A stretch of 64,000 nucleotides of DNA from Panacagrimonas sp965216845 (GCA_965216845.1 OZ244200.1:2480001-2544000), one strand, 5' to 3'. Positions 1-10,066 are shown, counted from the first letter of the stretch. The notes: a model not told the origin generated them from the letters alone. Translations and numbers: made by a program.

Positions 1-260
1 TCATGTCCGGCGTGCGCGTGGAAAGCGCCGAGCCCGCCGTGCGGCGGCGCGCGGTGTCGGCCACCAAGGCCTATCTCGGGCAAGCCAGCAAGTTCGTCGC
101 CCAGCAGGCGGTGCAGCTGCACGGCGGCATCGGCGTCACCGAAGAGCTCGACGTGGGTCACTACTTCCGCCAGCTCAGCGCCTTTGGCACGCTCTACGGT
201 GGCCGCGAGTACCATCTGCGGCGTTTTGCCGACAACGACGCCCAAGCCGAGGCCGCGTAA
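1..260 (+). CDS. Acyl-CoA dehydrogenase, C-terminal fragment (5' end outside window)
   Basis: This is the last ~85 residues of an acyl-CoA dehydrogenase, a flavoenzyme that introduces an alpha,beta double bond into acyl-CoA thioesters. The reading frame is open at the left edge, so the true start lies upstream. The family C-terminal signature QLHGGIGVTEE is visible at about residues 38-48 of the fragment, followed by a GHYFRQL helix. The usual catalytic YEGT stretch near the C-terminus is absent, as in many steroid- or terpenoid-type FadE subunits; whether a glutamate lies elsewhere cannot be seen here. It is followed on the same strand by a crotonase-fold gene and another dehydrogenase, which indicates a beta-oxidation-type operon. 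Confidence 0.85.
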   Translation, partial: MSGVRVESAEPAVRRRAVSATKAYLGQASKFVAQQAVQLHGGIGVTEELDVGHYFRQLSAFGTLYGGREYHLRRFADNDAQAEAA

Positions 261-389
261 GCACAGTCGGCTGCGCGACGTGACCGTCAAACGGCCCTGC
301 GCGCTACGCCGGCATCCGTGCAAGGGGAGCTGGCCCAAGGCCTGGGCGGCTCCCCGAACTCACTGTTGTCCAATGGAGGTCAGGAAATC

Positions 390-1181
390 ATGTTGACTGA
401 AGACCGCAATACCCTGTCGGTCGAACGCGTCGGTCGAACCCTGTGGATCATCTTTCAACGCAGCCAGCAGATGAACGCGATGTCGATGCAGATGCTCGAC
501 GAAATGGCCGACACGCTCGCCCAGGCGATGGACGACGACGAGGTGCGCGCGGTGGTGCTCACCGGCGCTGGCCGCGCTTTTTGTGCCGGCGCCGACCTCA
601 AGGAAGTGGCCGAGGCCAAGTTGAAACCGGGCGAACCGGACCTGCTCGACCGGGTGGAGCGCGCCTTCGGGCTGATCCGTAACGGCCCCAAGCCGGTGAT
701 CGCCGCGGTCAACGGACTGGCGCTGGCGGGCGGGCTGGAAATGGTGATGGCCTGCGATCTGGTTTTTGCCGCCGAATCGGCAACGCTGGGGGACGCCCAT
801 TCCAACTTCGGCGTTTTCCCCGGTGCCGGCGGCGCCGCGATTTTGCCGTGCCGGATCGGGCTCAACCGCGCCAAATACCTGTTGTTCTCCGGCGATCAGA
901 TCCCGGCGCGGGAGATGATGGACTGCGGGCTGGTAAACCGAGTGGTGCCCGATGACGCGCTGCGCGATACGGTGCAGGCGTTCACCGACAAGCTTGCCGA
1001 TAAGAGCCCGGCGGTACTGCGGCGGATGAAGGCCGTGGCGAACCGGGCCATGAACGTGGACGAGCCCTCTGCCCTGGCCGAGGAAATGCTCAACCTGCGG
1101 GCACACATGCGCTCCTGGGACTTCCGCGAAGGACTCACGGCCTTTGCCGAGAAACGCAAACCACAATTCAGGGGCTACTGA
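390..1181 (+). CDS. Enoyl-CoA hydratase/isomerase (crotonase) family protein
   Basis: 263 residues, the normal crotonase length. The ATG at 390 is chosen because a good GGAGG lies about 10 nt upstream; the frame continues further up without a ribosome site. The oxyanion-hole motif CAGADL is at residues 65-70 and ALAGGLEM at 111-118. The glutamate in GGLEM matches rat hydratase Glu144. Where the second catalytic glutamate (Glu164, in the QPE motif) is expected, the protein reads GDAH, so that position is histidine. The fold is clear, but simple hydratase activity is doubtful; isomerase or hydrolase activity is possible. It sits between two acyl-CoA dehydrogenase genes on the same strand, probably co-transcribed and acting on the same CoA ester. 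Confidence 0.88.
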   Translation: MLTEDRNTLSVERVGRTLWIIFQRSQQMNAMSMQMLDEMADTLAQAMDDDEVRAVVLTGAGRAFCAGADLKEVAEAKLKPGEPDLLDRVERAFGLIRNGPKPVIAAVNGLALAGGLEMVMACDLVFAAESATLGDAHSNFGVFPGAGGAAILPCRIGLNRAKYLLFSGDQIPAREMMDCGLVNRVVPDDALRDTVQAFTDKLADKSPAVLRRMKAVANRAMNVDEPSALAEEMLNLRAHMRSWDFREGLTAFAEKRKPQFRGY

Positions 1182-1328
1182 AGCCAAGACAACACGCGCT
1201 GCAGGCCGCCCACATTCGCCAGCCTGAAGGCGCCAGCAAGGCCATCGCCGACAACGGTGGCGGGCTGCACGGCACCGAAGAAGACCTGGCCTGCGTCACC
1301 ATCCTCGGACGCCGAGACAGGAGATCAC

Positions 1329-2495
1329 ATGGAAAACGTCTTTGCCGCAGCTCAGGCAATCTATACCGACGAACAGCGCATGCTGTTGGAGAATTTCCGT
1401 CGCATGGCCGAGTCCGAGCTTGCGCCCCTTGCCGACCGGCACGAGGCGCTCGGCCATCCGCCCGACGCCGCAGCGCTGAAGGGTCTGTTTGCCAGGGTCG
1501 AAGAGTTTGGCCTGATCAGCGGCCTGATTCCCGAGGCCGACGGCGGCGCCGACATTGACCGCATGAGCTACGGCATCCTCTACGAGGAACTGGCGCGCGT
1601 CTGGCCGGATCTCGCAATCGCTGTTCTGATCCAGGGCCATGCCGCGTTCTGCCTCAGCCTTTTGGGCAACCCGGCACAGAAGGAAATCTATCTGGCGCCG
1701 CTGCTGCGCAGCGAACGTATCGCCTGCACTTGCATTTCCGAGCCGGACGTCGGCTCGAACGTGCGTGAAGTCAAGTGTCGGGCCGAGCGCGAAGGCGACA
1801 AGATCTTCGTCAGCGGTCAGAAACTGTGGATCTCCAATGGTGCGCAGTCAGATTTCGCGGTCGTCGTCTGCAATCTGGACGACGGAATCTCGATGGTGAT
1901 CGTCGACCGCCAGACCGGCAACTACCAAAGCCGCGAGCTGCGCAAGCTGGGCCTGATGGGCGCCTCGACCTGCGAGCTTTTCTTTGATCGCGCCGAAACC
2001 ACCGTGGACCACGTGCTGGGCCAGCCCGGCGGCGGACTCTTCCAGACACTCAAGCTGTTCGAGAGCGCGCGGGTCTTTGTCGGTCTCACCAGTGTCGGCA
2101 TTGCACAGGCGGCCCTGGAGTGCGCGGTGACCTACGCACAGGACCGGCATCAGCACGGCAAGCCGATTGCCGGGCACCAGTTGATCCAGGGCTACCTGGC
2201 CGACATGGCGACCCAGCTCGATGCGGCGCGGCTTCTCTGCCAGCGTGGCTTGCAGCTTCTCGATCTTGGCGTTCGCTGTGACACGCAGACTTCAATGGCC
2301 AAGTGGTACGCCACCGAGATGGCGGTCGAGATCGCCGGCAAGGCGGTGCAGATTCACGGCGGCAACGGGATCACCAAAGAATTCCCGGTGGAACGACACT
2401 TCCGAAATGCCAAGGTGATGCCGATTCCCGACGGCACCACGGAGATTCAGAAGTTGGTGATCGGGCGCAACCTCACCGGCGTCGGCGCATTCTGA
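1329..2495 (+). CDS. Acyl-CoA dehydrogenase
   Basis: 388 residues, full family length. The ATG at 1329 follows a CAGGAG ribosome site; the longer frame starting at 1257 lacks one. The N-terminal helical domain is followed by the substrate/FAD loop CISEPDVGSN near residue 138, a middle beta domain with WISNGAQ, and the C-terminal HGGNGITKEFPVERHFRN segment. The stretch that usually reads YEGT reads PDGTTEIQK here, with aspartate instead of the usual glutamate base. It likely forms the oxidation step of the same pathway as the flanking genes. The gene ends opposite a convergent TetR gene, with a GC hairpin between them. Confidence 0.92.
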   Translation: MENVFAAAQAIYTDEQRMLLENFRRMAESELAPLADRHEALGHPPDAAALKGLFARVEEFGLISGLIPEADGGADIDRMSYGILYEELARVWPDLAIAVLIQGHAAFCLSLLGNPAQKEIYLAPLLRSERIACTCISEPDVGSNVREVKCRAEREGDKIFVSGQKLWISNGAQSDFAVVVCNLDDGISMVIVDRQTGNYQSRELRKLGLMGASTCELFFDRAETTVDHVLGQPGGGLFQTLKLFESARVFVGLTSVGIAQAALECAVTYAQDRHQHGKPIAGHQLIQGYLADMATQLDAARLLCQRGLQLLDLGVRCDTQTSMAKWYATEMAVEIAGKAVQIHGGNGITKEFPVERHFRNAKVMPIPDGTTEIQKLVIGRNLTGVGAF

Positions 2496-2513
2496 CTCGG
2501 GATCTCAAAGGCG

Positions 2514-2538
2514 GCCGGGCATTGTCATTGCGCCCGGC
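2514..2538. terminator. GC-rich hairpin between convergent genes
   Basis: Inverted repeat GCCGGGC / GCCCGGC, 7 bp with an 11-nt loop, starts 19 nt after the acyl-CoA dehydrogenase stop. There is no clear T-run on either side, so a terminator role is inferred from position only. The remaining ~210 nt up to the TetR stop show no gene. Confidence 0.35.
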
Positions 2539-2750
2539 GCATGTTGCGGAGTCGCCACGAATTTCGCGTTGCATCGAAACTGTACTGCCAGCAAGCGGTC
2601 GCCGTTGCTGTGCGTGCGGATGGAATGCGCCGATCAGCGTCCTGATCGCAGTGGCGCACTGCGATCATGCGGCAAGAACCGAACCGGTCTGGTCACGGCT
2701 CAAGCAATTTTCGCCATCAACGGCGGCTGACCTCGGCAACCGCCGGGGTG

Positions 2751-3389
2751 TCATCCGTTGCTGGCGAATACGCCATCCGAGAGAATGCACACCATCTGCT
2801 GGACGACCTCGTCCAGGCCACCGCGACTGGCATCGAACCACTCCACCGTCCAATTGATCGCCCCCAGTACGATCAACCGCGTCTGGTGCAGATCGGCGCC
2901 GCTGCGAATCTCGCCTCGCGCATGCGCTTCAGCCAGCAGACGGTCCCACAGCGCACTGTATTTGCGCCGCCGCGCCTGGTTCGAACGTCGAAGTTCCACC
3001 GGCAGCTGACCGTAAACCCGAATGCTTGCCGAGGTGTATTCGCCGTGCTGGAGCAATCCGGTGAGATGCCCCTCCAGCGCGGTGGCAAACCGTTGCCGAC
3101 CCGAGGCATCCTTGGGCAATGCTGCGAGCCGATCAACAACGGTCTGGTGAACCAGATCGATCCCCAGGTCCAGAATTTCGGAAAGAATCCGGTCCTTGGA
3201 TTCGAAATGGTAGTAAACGCTGCCCGCCTGGATGCCGGCATCATCTGCAATCTGGCGTAAGGTGGTCGCCGCATAGCCCTGGCGCTTGAAGAGGCTGGCT
3301 GCCGCCTTGAGCACCTGTTCCCTGGTCAACTCGGCCGCTGAGTCACGACTCCGAGCCGCAGCGCTCTTTTTTCTTGTTCCATTGGCCAT
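2751..3389 (-). CDS. TetR/AcrR family transcriptional regulator
   Basis: 212 residues. The N-terminal helix-turn-helix is typical of the family (residues ~20-65): EQVLKAAASLFKRQGY, then TLRQIADDAGIQAGSVYYHFESK. The C-terminal ligand domain is family-variable. A basic, low-complexity N-terminal tail (residues 1-18) precedes the DNA-binding domain. It is divergent from the SDR-MaoC-MaoC-dehydrogenase operon that begins at 3603, and the 213-nt gap carries nested inverted repeats. The likely role is repression of that operon, relieved by an acyl-CoA or related ligand, plus autoregulation. The ligand cannot be deduced. Confidence 0.9.
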   Translation of the reverse strand: MANGTRKKSAAARSRDSAAELTREQVLKAAASLFKRQGYAATTLRQIADDAGIQAGSVYYHFESKDRILSEILDLGIDLVHQTVVDRLAALPKDASGRQRFATALEGHLTGLLQHGEYTSASIRVYGQLPVELRRSNQARRRKYSALWDRLLAEAHARGEIRSGADLHQTRLIVLGAINWTVEWFDASRGGLDEVVQQMVCILSDGVFASNG

Positions 3390-3447
3390 CAGTTAGCGGT
3401 GATCAGGTTTTGTCAAGATTACACGAATGGCGCAGCAGTCAAAGTGC

Positions 3448-3499
3448 TGATCTATACAGGATACACAATCTAACTATCATTTGATAGGATCATAGATCA
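3448..3499. promoter_or_regulatory. Nested inverted repeats, candidate TetR operator
   Basis: The tetR-SDR intergenic region contains a perfect 8-bp inverted repeat, TGATCTAT (3448-3455) and ATAGATCA (3492-3499). Nested between its arms is a compact repeat CTATCA-TT-TGATAG (3474-3487). The compact repeat has the size and symmetry of a TetR dimer site and lies in an AT-rich patch suited to divergent promoters. Operator function is inferred from symmetry and position. Confidence 0.5.
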
Positions 3500-3602
3500 G
3501 GGCGGCACAGAGTCAAGTATCCCCTCGGTTCCGTCGGTCATCAGCTCGCGCTGTCGCGACGCTGAACACTTGTCCACCAAAGCGTCAGGGAGCACGCAGC
3601 CC

Positions 3603-4394
3603 ATGAATCTCGAACTCGCCAACAAATCCGTCATCGTCACCGGCGGCGGCTCCAACATCGGCCGCGCCATCGTGCTGGCCTACGCCGAGGAAGGCGCCAG
3701 AATCACCATCGGCGACATCGACGAGGTGCAGGCCGGCAAGGTTGCCGAACAGGCGCAGGCGCGCGGCGCGGCGGCGGTACAGGTGGTCAAGACCGACACC
3801 ACGCAGCTTGATCAGGTCAAGACGCTGATGGACGAAGCCGCCTCGCGCCATGGCGGGATCGATGTGCTGGTGAACAACGTCGGCTGGGACCAGCTCATGT
3901 TCTTCACGCAGACGACGCCCGATCTGTGGGAGAAAATCGTCCGCATCAATTATCTGAGCGTCATCCACTGCACCAGCGCCGCGCTGGAAAAAATGATCCC
4001 GGCCAACAAGGGCAGCATCGTCTCGATCAGTTCCGATGCCAGCCGCCAGGGCGAGCCGCGTGAAGCCGTTTATGGCGGCACCAAAGCCGCCGTCAACAGC
4101 TTCATGAAGACCATCGCCAAGGAGAACGGTCGCTACGGCATCCGCTGCAACTGCGTGTGCCCCGGCGTGACCATCCCCGAAGCCGAAGACGAAGTCGGCA
4201 GCGCCAGCATGTGGGCCAACCCGCTGTTTACCCCGGAGCAACTGGAAAAGGTTGCGGCCTCGCTGCCGCTCAAGAAGGTTGGACGCCCGCGCGACATTGC
4301 CAACGCCGTGCTGTTCCTCTCCTCCAGCGCGGTAGCCGGCCATGTCACCGGACAGGTGCTGTCGGTCTCCGGCGGCTACAGCATGATCGGCTGA
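3603..4394 (+). CDS. Short-chain dehydrogenase/reductase, BadH-like (2-hydroxycyclohexanecarboxyl-CoA dehydrogenase type)
   Basis: 263 residues. The ATG at 3603 is preceded by GGGAG about 11 nt upstream; a TTG at 3570 in frame is less likely. The NAD(P)-binding TGGGSNIG is at 13-20, NNVGWD at 91-96, the catalytic serine region SISSDAS at 141-147, and the YxxxK pair is Tyr157/Lys161. From memory of the family, NNxGWD, the WE-I-INYLS region and the C-terminal SVSGGYSM resemble BadH, which oxidises 2-hydroxycyclohexanecarboxyl-CoA; this is a judgement, not an alignment. It is the first gene of an operon with two hot-dog hydratase subunits, a dehydrogenase and a crotonase. The most likely reaction is 3-hydroxyacyl-CoA to 3-ketoacyl-CoA, perhaps on a ring substrate. 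Confidence 0.85.
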   Translation: MNLELANKSVIVTGGGSNIGRAIVLAYAEEGARITIGDIDEVQAGKVAEQAQARGAAAVQVVKTDTTQLDQVKTLMDEAASRHGGIDVLVNNVGWDQLMFFTQTTPDLWEKIVRINYLSVIHCTSAALEKMIPANKGSIVSISSDASRQGEPREAVYGGTKAAVNSFMKTIAKENGRYGIRCNCVCPGVTIPEAEDEVGSASMWANPLFTPEQLEKVAASLPLKKVGRPRDIANAVLFLSSSAVAGHVTGQVLSVSGGYSMIG

Positions 4395-4401
4395 AGCGGC
4401 C

Positions 4402-4941
4402 ATGAATGCCACCACACACAGCGATGTCGGCACAGCGCTGGGCAGCTATGAGCAGGCCCGCCAGTGGATCGGGCGCCGTAGCCAGCCGCGCCTCATGGAC
4501 ACGGCCGTGGATGAATCGCGCTGCAAGCTGTTCGCCGCCCTGTCCGAAGACGGCAATCCGGCGTACTGGGATCAGCAATGGGCCACCGCGCAGTTCGGCG
4601 CACCGCTGGCGCCCAGCGGCATACTGATGAGCCTGATGATGCCGCTACCCTGGAAGCCGGGCGGACGCAGCGCCGTGCCAACCATGGCGGTGGATGTACC
4701 GCTGCCCGGGCGCACCCTGATCAATGTGGAGACCGACTGCGAGCTGTTGCGACCGGTGCAATGGGGCGACCGCCTGAGCCTGTGCGAAGAACTGGTCGAT
4801 GTCTCGCCGGAAAAACATACACGCCTGGGGCGCGGCCATTTCGTCACCACGCGGCTGTTGCTGCTGGACGCCGACCAGCAGCCGGTGGCGACGATCACCA
4901 ATGTGCTCTATCGCTACGAAGCAGCGGACAGTGACGCATGA
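4402..4941 (+). CDS. MaoC-like N-terminal dehydratase (hot-dog fold) protein
   Basis: 179 residues. It reads as a single hot-dog domain of the MaoC N-terminal/FAS1-dehydratase type: a fixed N-terminal helix segment, then PLAPSGILMSLMMPLPW and a long central strand, ending TITNVLYRYE. The catalytic Asp/His pair of R-specific hydratases is not evident, so it probably pairs with the downstream MaoC protein. It lies 7 nt after the SDR stop and overlaps the next start by 4 nt (ATGA), implying equimolar translation. The split-subunit layout resembles two-subunit enoyl-CoA hydratases such as ChsH1-ChsH2 of steroid side-chain breakdown; this comparison is inference. Confidence 0.75.
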   Translation: MNATTHSDVGTALGSYEQARQWIGRRSQPRLMDTAVDESRCKLFAALSEDGNPAYWDQQWATAQFGAPLAPSGILMSLMMPLPWKPGGRSAVPTMAVDVPLPGRTLINVETDCELLRPVQWGDRLSLCEELVDVSPEKHTRLGRGHFVTTRLLLLDADQQPVATITNVLYRYEAADSDA

Positions 4942-5417
4942 GCGAACACTACCCGCAGAAGTACTGGAGTCAGGTACAGCAAGGCCAGACGTTGCCGCCA
5001 CTGCACTTCCCCATCGATTACGCCCGCATCATCCTCAACGCGGCCGCGACCTGGGACTATTTCCCGGGCCATCACAACCCCGACTACGCCCGCGCGCAGG
5101 GTCAGCCGGATATCTACGCCAGCACGATCTTCTTCCACGGGCTGATCGACCGTTTCATCACCGACTGGAGCGGCCCGCGGACGCTGGTCCGCCGGCGCCG
5201 GATGCGCATGATCGCCAGCGTGCACCCCGGCGACACCCTCAGCGCTGAGGGACGGGTCCTGCGCTGCTACCGCGAAGATCAGCTTGGGCTGATCGACCTC
5301 GAGATCACGCTGAGCACGGCGCGTGGCCTGTGCGTCCCCGCCAGCGTCTGCGCCCGGCTGCCGCTGGATCACGACGATTCCACCCTCTCCCACACCATGA
5401 AGACAACCACACCATGA
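4938..5417 (+). CDS. MaoC-family hot-dog hydratase subunit
   Basis: 159 residues. The central segment TWDYFPGHHNPDYARAQG (about residues 38-55) holds the aspartate and histidines expected of the MaoC hydratase-2 active-site loop, followed by the IFFHGLIDRFITDW helix. This is probably the catalytic partner of the upstream hot-dog protein, together hydrating 2-enoyl-CoA to 3-hydroxyacyl-CoA for the SDR to oxidise. Its start overlaps the previous stop (ATGA, 4938-4941) and its stop overlaps the next start (ATGA, 5414-5417), so three genes are translationally linked. Confidence 0.78.
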   Translation: MSEHYPQKYWSQVQQGQTLPPLHFPIDYARIILNAAATWDYFPGHHNPDYARAQGQPDIYASTIFFHGLIDRFITDWSGPRTLVRRRRMRMIASVHPGDTLSAEGRVLRCYREDQLGLIDLEITLSTARGLCVPASVCARLPLDHDDSTLSHTMKTTTP

Positions 5418-6589
5418 ACGAGCTTTCCGGTCAGACCGAGTCCCTCACCACCCGCATCCGTCAGGTGCAGGAAGCCACCCGCGGCATTTCCGAGCAATTC
5501 CCGCGCGCCTATATCCGCGAGTGCATCGAGCAGGACCGCTTTCCGGACGAAATGTGGAAGGCCCTGGGCGACTATGGCCTGCTGGGTCTGACCGTGCCCG
5601 AGGAATACGGCGGCAGCGGCGGCGGCGTGGTCGAGATCGTGGCGCTGGCCGAAGCCCTCGCCCTGGGCGGCGTCCCGACGCTGTTCCTGGTCGTCACCGG
5701 CCTGGGCCGCGTGCCGATCGTGCGCAACGGCACGCCCGAGCAGATCAGGAAATTCGTCACGCCGACCTGTGACGGCTCGGTCAAACTGTGTTTTGCCATC
5801 ACCGAACCCAACGCCGGCACCAACAGCTTCAACATGAGCACGCTGGCCACGCGCGACGGCGAGGACTGGGTGCTCAACGGCCAGAAGGTGTTCATCTCCG
5901 GCGCCCGCGACGCCGACATCATGCTGGTGATCGCACGCACCCAGAAGGCTTCGGATGTGGGGCACCGCACCGAAGGCATGTCGCTGTTCGTGATCGACAT
6001 GAAAACCCCGGGCATCACCCTGCAGCCCCTGAACATCCAGGTCGAGACCGCCGAGCGTCAGTACATGGTGTTCTTCGACAACGTGCGCCTGCCCGCCGAC
6101 GCGCTGATCGGCGAAGCCGGCAAGGGCGCCAAGCTGATGTTCGAAGGCCTGAATTCCGAGCGGCTGCTGGCCGCCGCCGCCGCCCTGGGCATCGGCGACT
6201 ACGCCCTGAACAAGGCGGTGAACTACGCCGGCGAGCGCAAGCCCTTCGGCAAGCCCATCGGCAGCTATCAGGCACTGCAGCATCGCATGGCCCTGGCCAA
6301 GGCCGAACTGGAAGCCGCGCGCCTGATGACCTACAGCGCCGCCGAACGCTTTGACGCCGGCGAGAACGCGGGCGCGCACGCCAACATGGCCAAACTGCTC
6401 GCCTCGCGCGCGGCGGTAGCGGCGGTGGAGGCAGCGATCCAGACCCACGGCGGCTACGCCTTCGACCGCGATTACGACGTGGTCACACTGTGGCCCATGG
6501 TGCGGCTGATGGAGATCGCGCCGATCAACAACGAAATGTTGCTCAACTACATCGGCGAGCATGTGCTCGGCCTGCCCAAGAGTTACTAG
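5414..6589 (+). CDS. Acyl-CoA dehydrogenase
   Basis: 391 residues. The start is the ATG at 5414, overlapping the preceding stop by 4 nt; the frame stays open upstream but that stretch is the shadow of the MaoC gene. The N-terminal region contains YGLLGLTVPEEYGG, the substrate loop CFAITEPNAGTNS lies near residue 120, and FISGARDAD follows. The C-terminal region has IQTHGGYAF and ends MEIAPINNEMLLNYIGEHVLGLPKSY. This ending, with PINNEM in place of YEGT, is typical of a subgroup of bacterial FadE-like dehydrogenases. It supplies the enoyl-CoA for the hydratase encoded just upstream. Confidence 0.93.
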   Translation: MNELSGQTESLTTRIRQVQEATRGISEQFPRAYIRECIEQDRFPDEMWKALGDYGLLGLTVPEEYGGSGGGVVEIVALAEALALGGVPTLFLVVTGLGRVPIVRNGTPEQIRKFVTPTCDGSVKLCFAITEPNAGTNSFNMSTLATRDGEDWVLNGQKVFISGARDADIMLVIARTQKASDVGHRTEGMSLFVIDMKTPGITLQPLNIQVETAERQYMVFFDNVRLPADALIGEAGKGAKLMFEGLNSERLLAAAAALGIGDYALNKAVNYAGERKPFGKPIGSYQALQHRMALAKAELEAARLMTYSAAERFDAGENAGAHANMAKLLASRAAVAAVEAAIQTHGGYAFDRDYDVVTLWPMVRLMEIAPINNEMLLNYIGEHVLGLPKSY

Positions 6590-6620
6590 GCGCGCGGCGG
6601 ATTAGCACAGGAGACTTCAA

Positions 6621-7409
6621 ATGACCGAGCAACAGGAACTTCTCTACAAGGTCGAGGACGGCATTGCGACCGTGACCCTCAACCGCCCCGAACGCCGCAA
6701 CGCACTGTCTCCCCGACTCACGCACCTGCTGGCCGACACCTGGAAGCGCATTGATTCCGACCCCGAAGTTCGGGTAGCCATTGTCACCGGCACCCCGTGC
6801 GGCACGTTCTGCGCCGGCATGGATCTGCGTGAGGCGGCGCGCCTCAAGGCCGAAACCGGCAAGGACATTCTCGAGTTCTTCGCCGACCTGCGCAGCGAAG
6901 GCATCGGCAAGGTGCGCAAACCGCTGATCGCCGCAATCAATGGCCACTTTCCGGCCGGCGGCATGATGCTGTCGCTGAACTGTGACCTGCGCGTGGGCCT
7001 GGCCGGCACCCGCGGCGGCATCACCGAGGTCAAGGTCGGTCGCGGCTCGCCCTGGGCGGTGCCGCTGCTGTGGATGATGCCGCAGGCGCAGCTCATGGAA
7101 ACCGTGCTCACCGGCGACATGATCCCGGCCGAGCGGCTTTACGAGGTGGGTTTCCTCAATTACCTGGAACAGACCGACGAGGCCGTGCAGGCACGTGCAC
7201 TGGAACTGGCACGCAAGATCGCCGACGCCGCCCCGCTGTCGGTGATGGCCGGCAAGAAGGTGCTCAAGGAAGCGACCACGCTGGGCTGCGAACCCGGTCT
7301 GCAACAGGCCTGGGACTACTTTGAGAAGTACGTCTACTCCAGTGAAGACGCCATCGAAGGCCCCAAGGCCTTTGCCGAGAAGCGCAAGCCACAGTGGAAG
7401 GGCCGCTGA
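6621..7409 (+). CDS. Enoyl-CoA hydratase/isomerase (crotonase) family protein
   Basis: 262 residues, with AGGAG about 9 nt before the ATG. The oxyanion motif CAGMDL is at residues 64-69 and NGHFPAGGMML at 107-117. Compared with rat hydratase, the Glu144 position (in GGxEL) is methionine (GGMML), while the Glu164 position is kept (Glu136 in ITEVKVG). This is the mirror image of the substitution in the crotonase at 390-1181. The operon already has MaoC-type hydratase genes, so this protein may instead be an isomerase, a ring-opening hydrolase or a late-step hydratase. It lies 31 nt after the dehydrogenase and is probably co-transcribed. Confidence 0.87.
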   Translation: MTEQQELLYKVEDGIATVTLNRPERRNALSPRLTHLLADTWKRIDSDPEVRVAIVTGTPCGTFCAGMDLREAARLKAETGKDILEFFADLRSEGIGKVRKPLIAAINGHFPAGGMMLSLNCDLRVGLAGTRGGITEVKVGRGSPWAVPLLWMMPQAQLMETVLTGDMIPAERLYEVGFLNYLEQTDEAVQARALELARKIADAAPLSVMAGKKVLKEATTLGCEPGLQQAWDYFEKYVYSSEDAIEGPKAFAEKRKPQWKGR

Positions 7410-7482
7410 AGATCCTGCCGGATCGCGCCGTACAAGGATGGCCTGAACCCGACACCCGCTGATCCACCGGAGCACAACCCGC

Positions 7483-8298
7483 ATGAATACGCCCTCCCCT
7501 TCGGCTGCGGTTGTCGCCAAGCCAGCCGCCACGCTGCTGCTGCTGCGCGACGGGGCCGACGGGCTGGAGGTGTTCATGGTCGTGCGCCATCACCAGATCG
7601 ACTTTGCCTCCGGCGCGCTGGTGTTCCCCGGCGGCAAGATCGCGCACGGCGACCGCGAGCCGCTGACGCACGAGTCCGCCAGTGGGCTGCAAGGCCTTGA
7701 TCCGGAACAAACCGCGCTGCGCATCGCCGCACTGCGCGAAGCCTTCGAAGAGTGTGCGCTGCTGCTGGCGCGCGAACGCGGTAGCAGCGAGCTCATCGGC
7801 CCGCAACGGCTGGAACAACTGGATCATTATCGCGGCCCGCTTGATCGCGGTGAGCTGGGTATCGGAGAGATGTTGCGCGCTGAGAACCTGCAGCTTGCCT
7901 GCGAGTCGCTGGTGCATTTTGCCCATTGGGTCACGCCGACGATGATGCCCAAGCGTTTCGACACGCATTTCTTTCTGGCGTCGCCGCCGGCAGGGCAGCT
8001 GGCACGCCACGACGGCCGCGAACTGGTGGATTCGGTATGGATTCGCCCGGCCGATGCACTGGCACAGGCCGAGGCCGGCCAACGCACCATCATCGCGCCG
8101 ACACGATTGAATCTGCAACGCCTGGGACAAAGTCACAGCGTCGCCGAGGCCGTCGCCGCCGCACGCGCCCAGCCCGTGGTGCGCGTGCTGCCGGAACTGG
8201 TCGAGACTGACCAGGGTCCGCGACTGCGGATTCCGATCGAGGCCGGCTACCGCGTCAGCGAATTCGACCCCAGCGCCCCGGTTGCCACAAAGCGCTAG
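7483..8298 (+). CDS. NUDIX hydrolase, NUDT19-like (possible CoA/acyl-CoA diphosphohydrolase)
   Basis: 271 residues. The N-terminal AATLLLLRDG strand is followed by FPGGKI (about residues 46-51), then an insertion of roughly 30 residues, then the Nudix helix ALREAFEECALLL (about 84-96) with the RExxEE metal ligands. An insertion between the FPGG strand and the helix is typical of NUDT19/RP2p-like proteins, of which the mammalian members cleave CoA. Its place in an acyl-CoA catabolic operon fits a role in CoA ester turnover, though this is inferred. It lies 73 nt after the crotonase gene and ~175 nt before the acyl-CoA synthetase. Confidence 0.8.
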   Translation: MNTPSPSAAVVAKPAATLLLLRDGADGLEVFMVVRHHQIDFASGALVFPGGKIAHGDREPLTHESASGLQGLDPEQTALRIAALREAFEECALLLARERGSSELIGPQRLEQLDHYRGPLDRGELGIGEMLRAENLQLACESLVHFAHWVTPTMMPKRFDTHFFLASPPAGQLARHDGRELVDSVWIRPADALAQAEAGQRTIIAPTRLNLQRLGQSHSVAEAVAAARAQPVVRVLPELVETDQGPRLRIPIEAGYRVSEFDPSAPVATKR

Positions 8299-8473
8299 CC
8301 CCGCGAACGCTCATGCCGCAAGCCACCGCCCAAGACGAACCTCAGACTTGGCGTGGCCGTCCCCACGCCACTGTCCGCAGACGTCCCCGCGCTTGGCCTT
8401 GCGCACGCCGCCGAACATCGGCCCCACCGGGCAAGGTTCACGTTCGAGATTCACGTCAAGGAGGAGATCCCCC

Positions 8474-10064
<1,591 letters not shown>

Positions 10065-10066
<2 letters not shown>

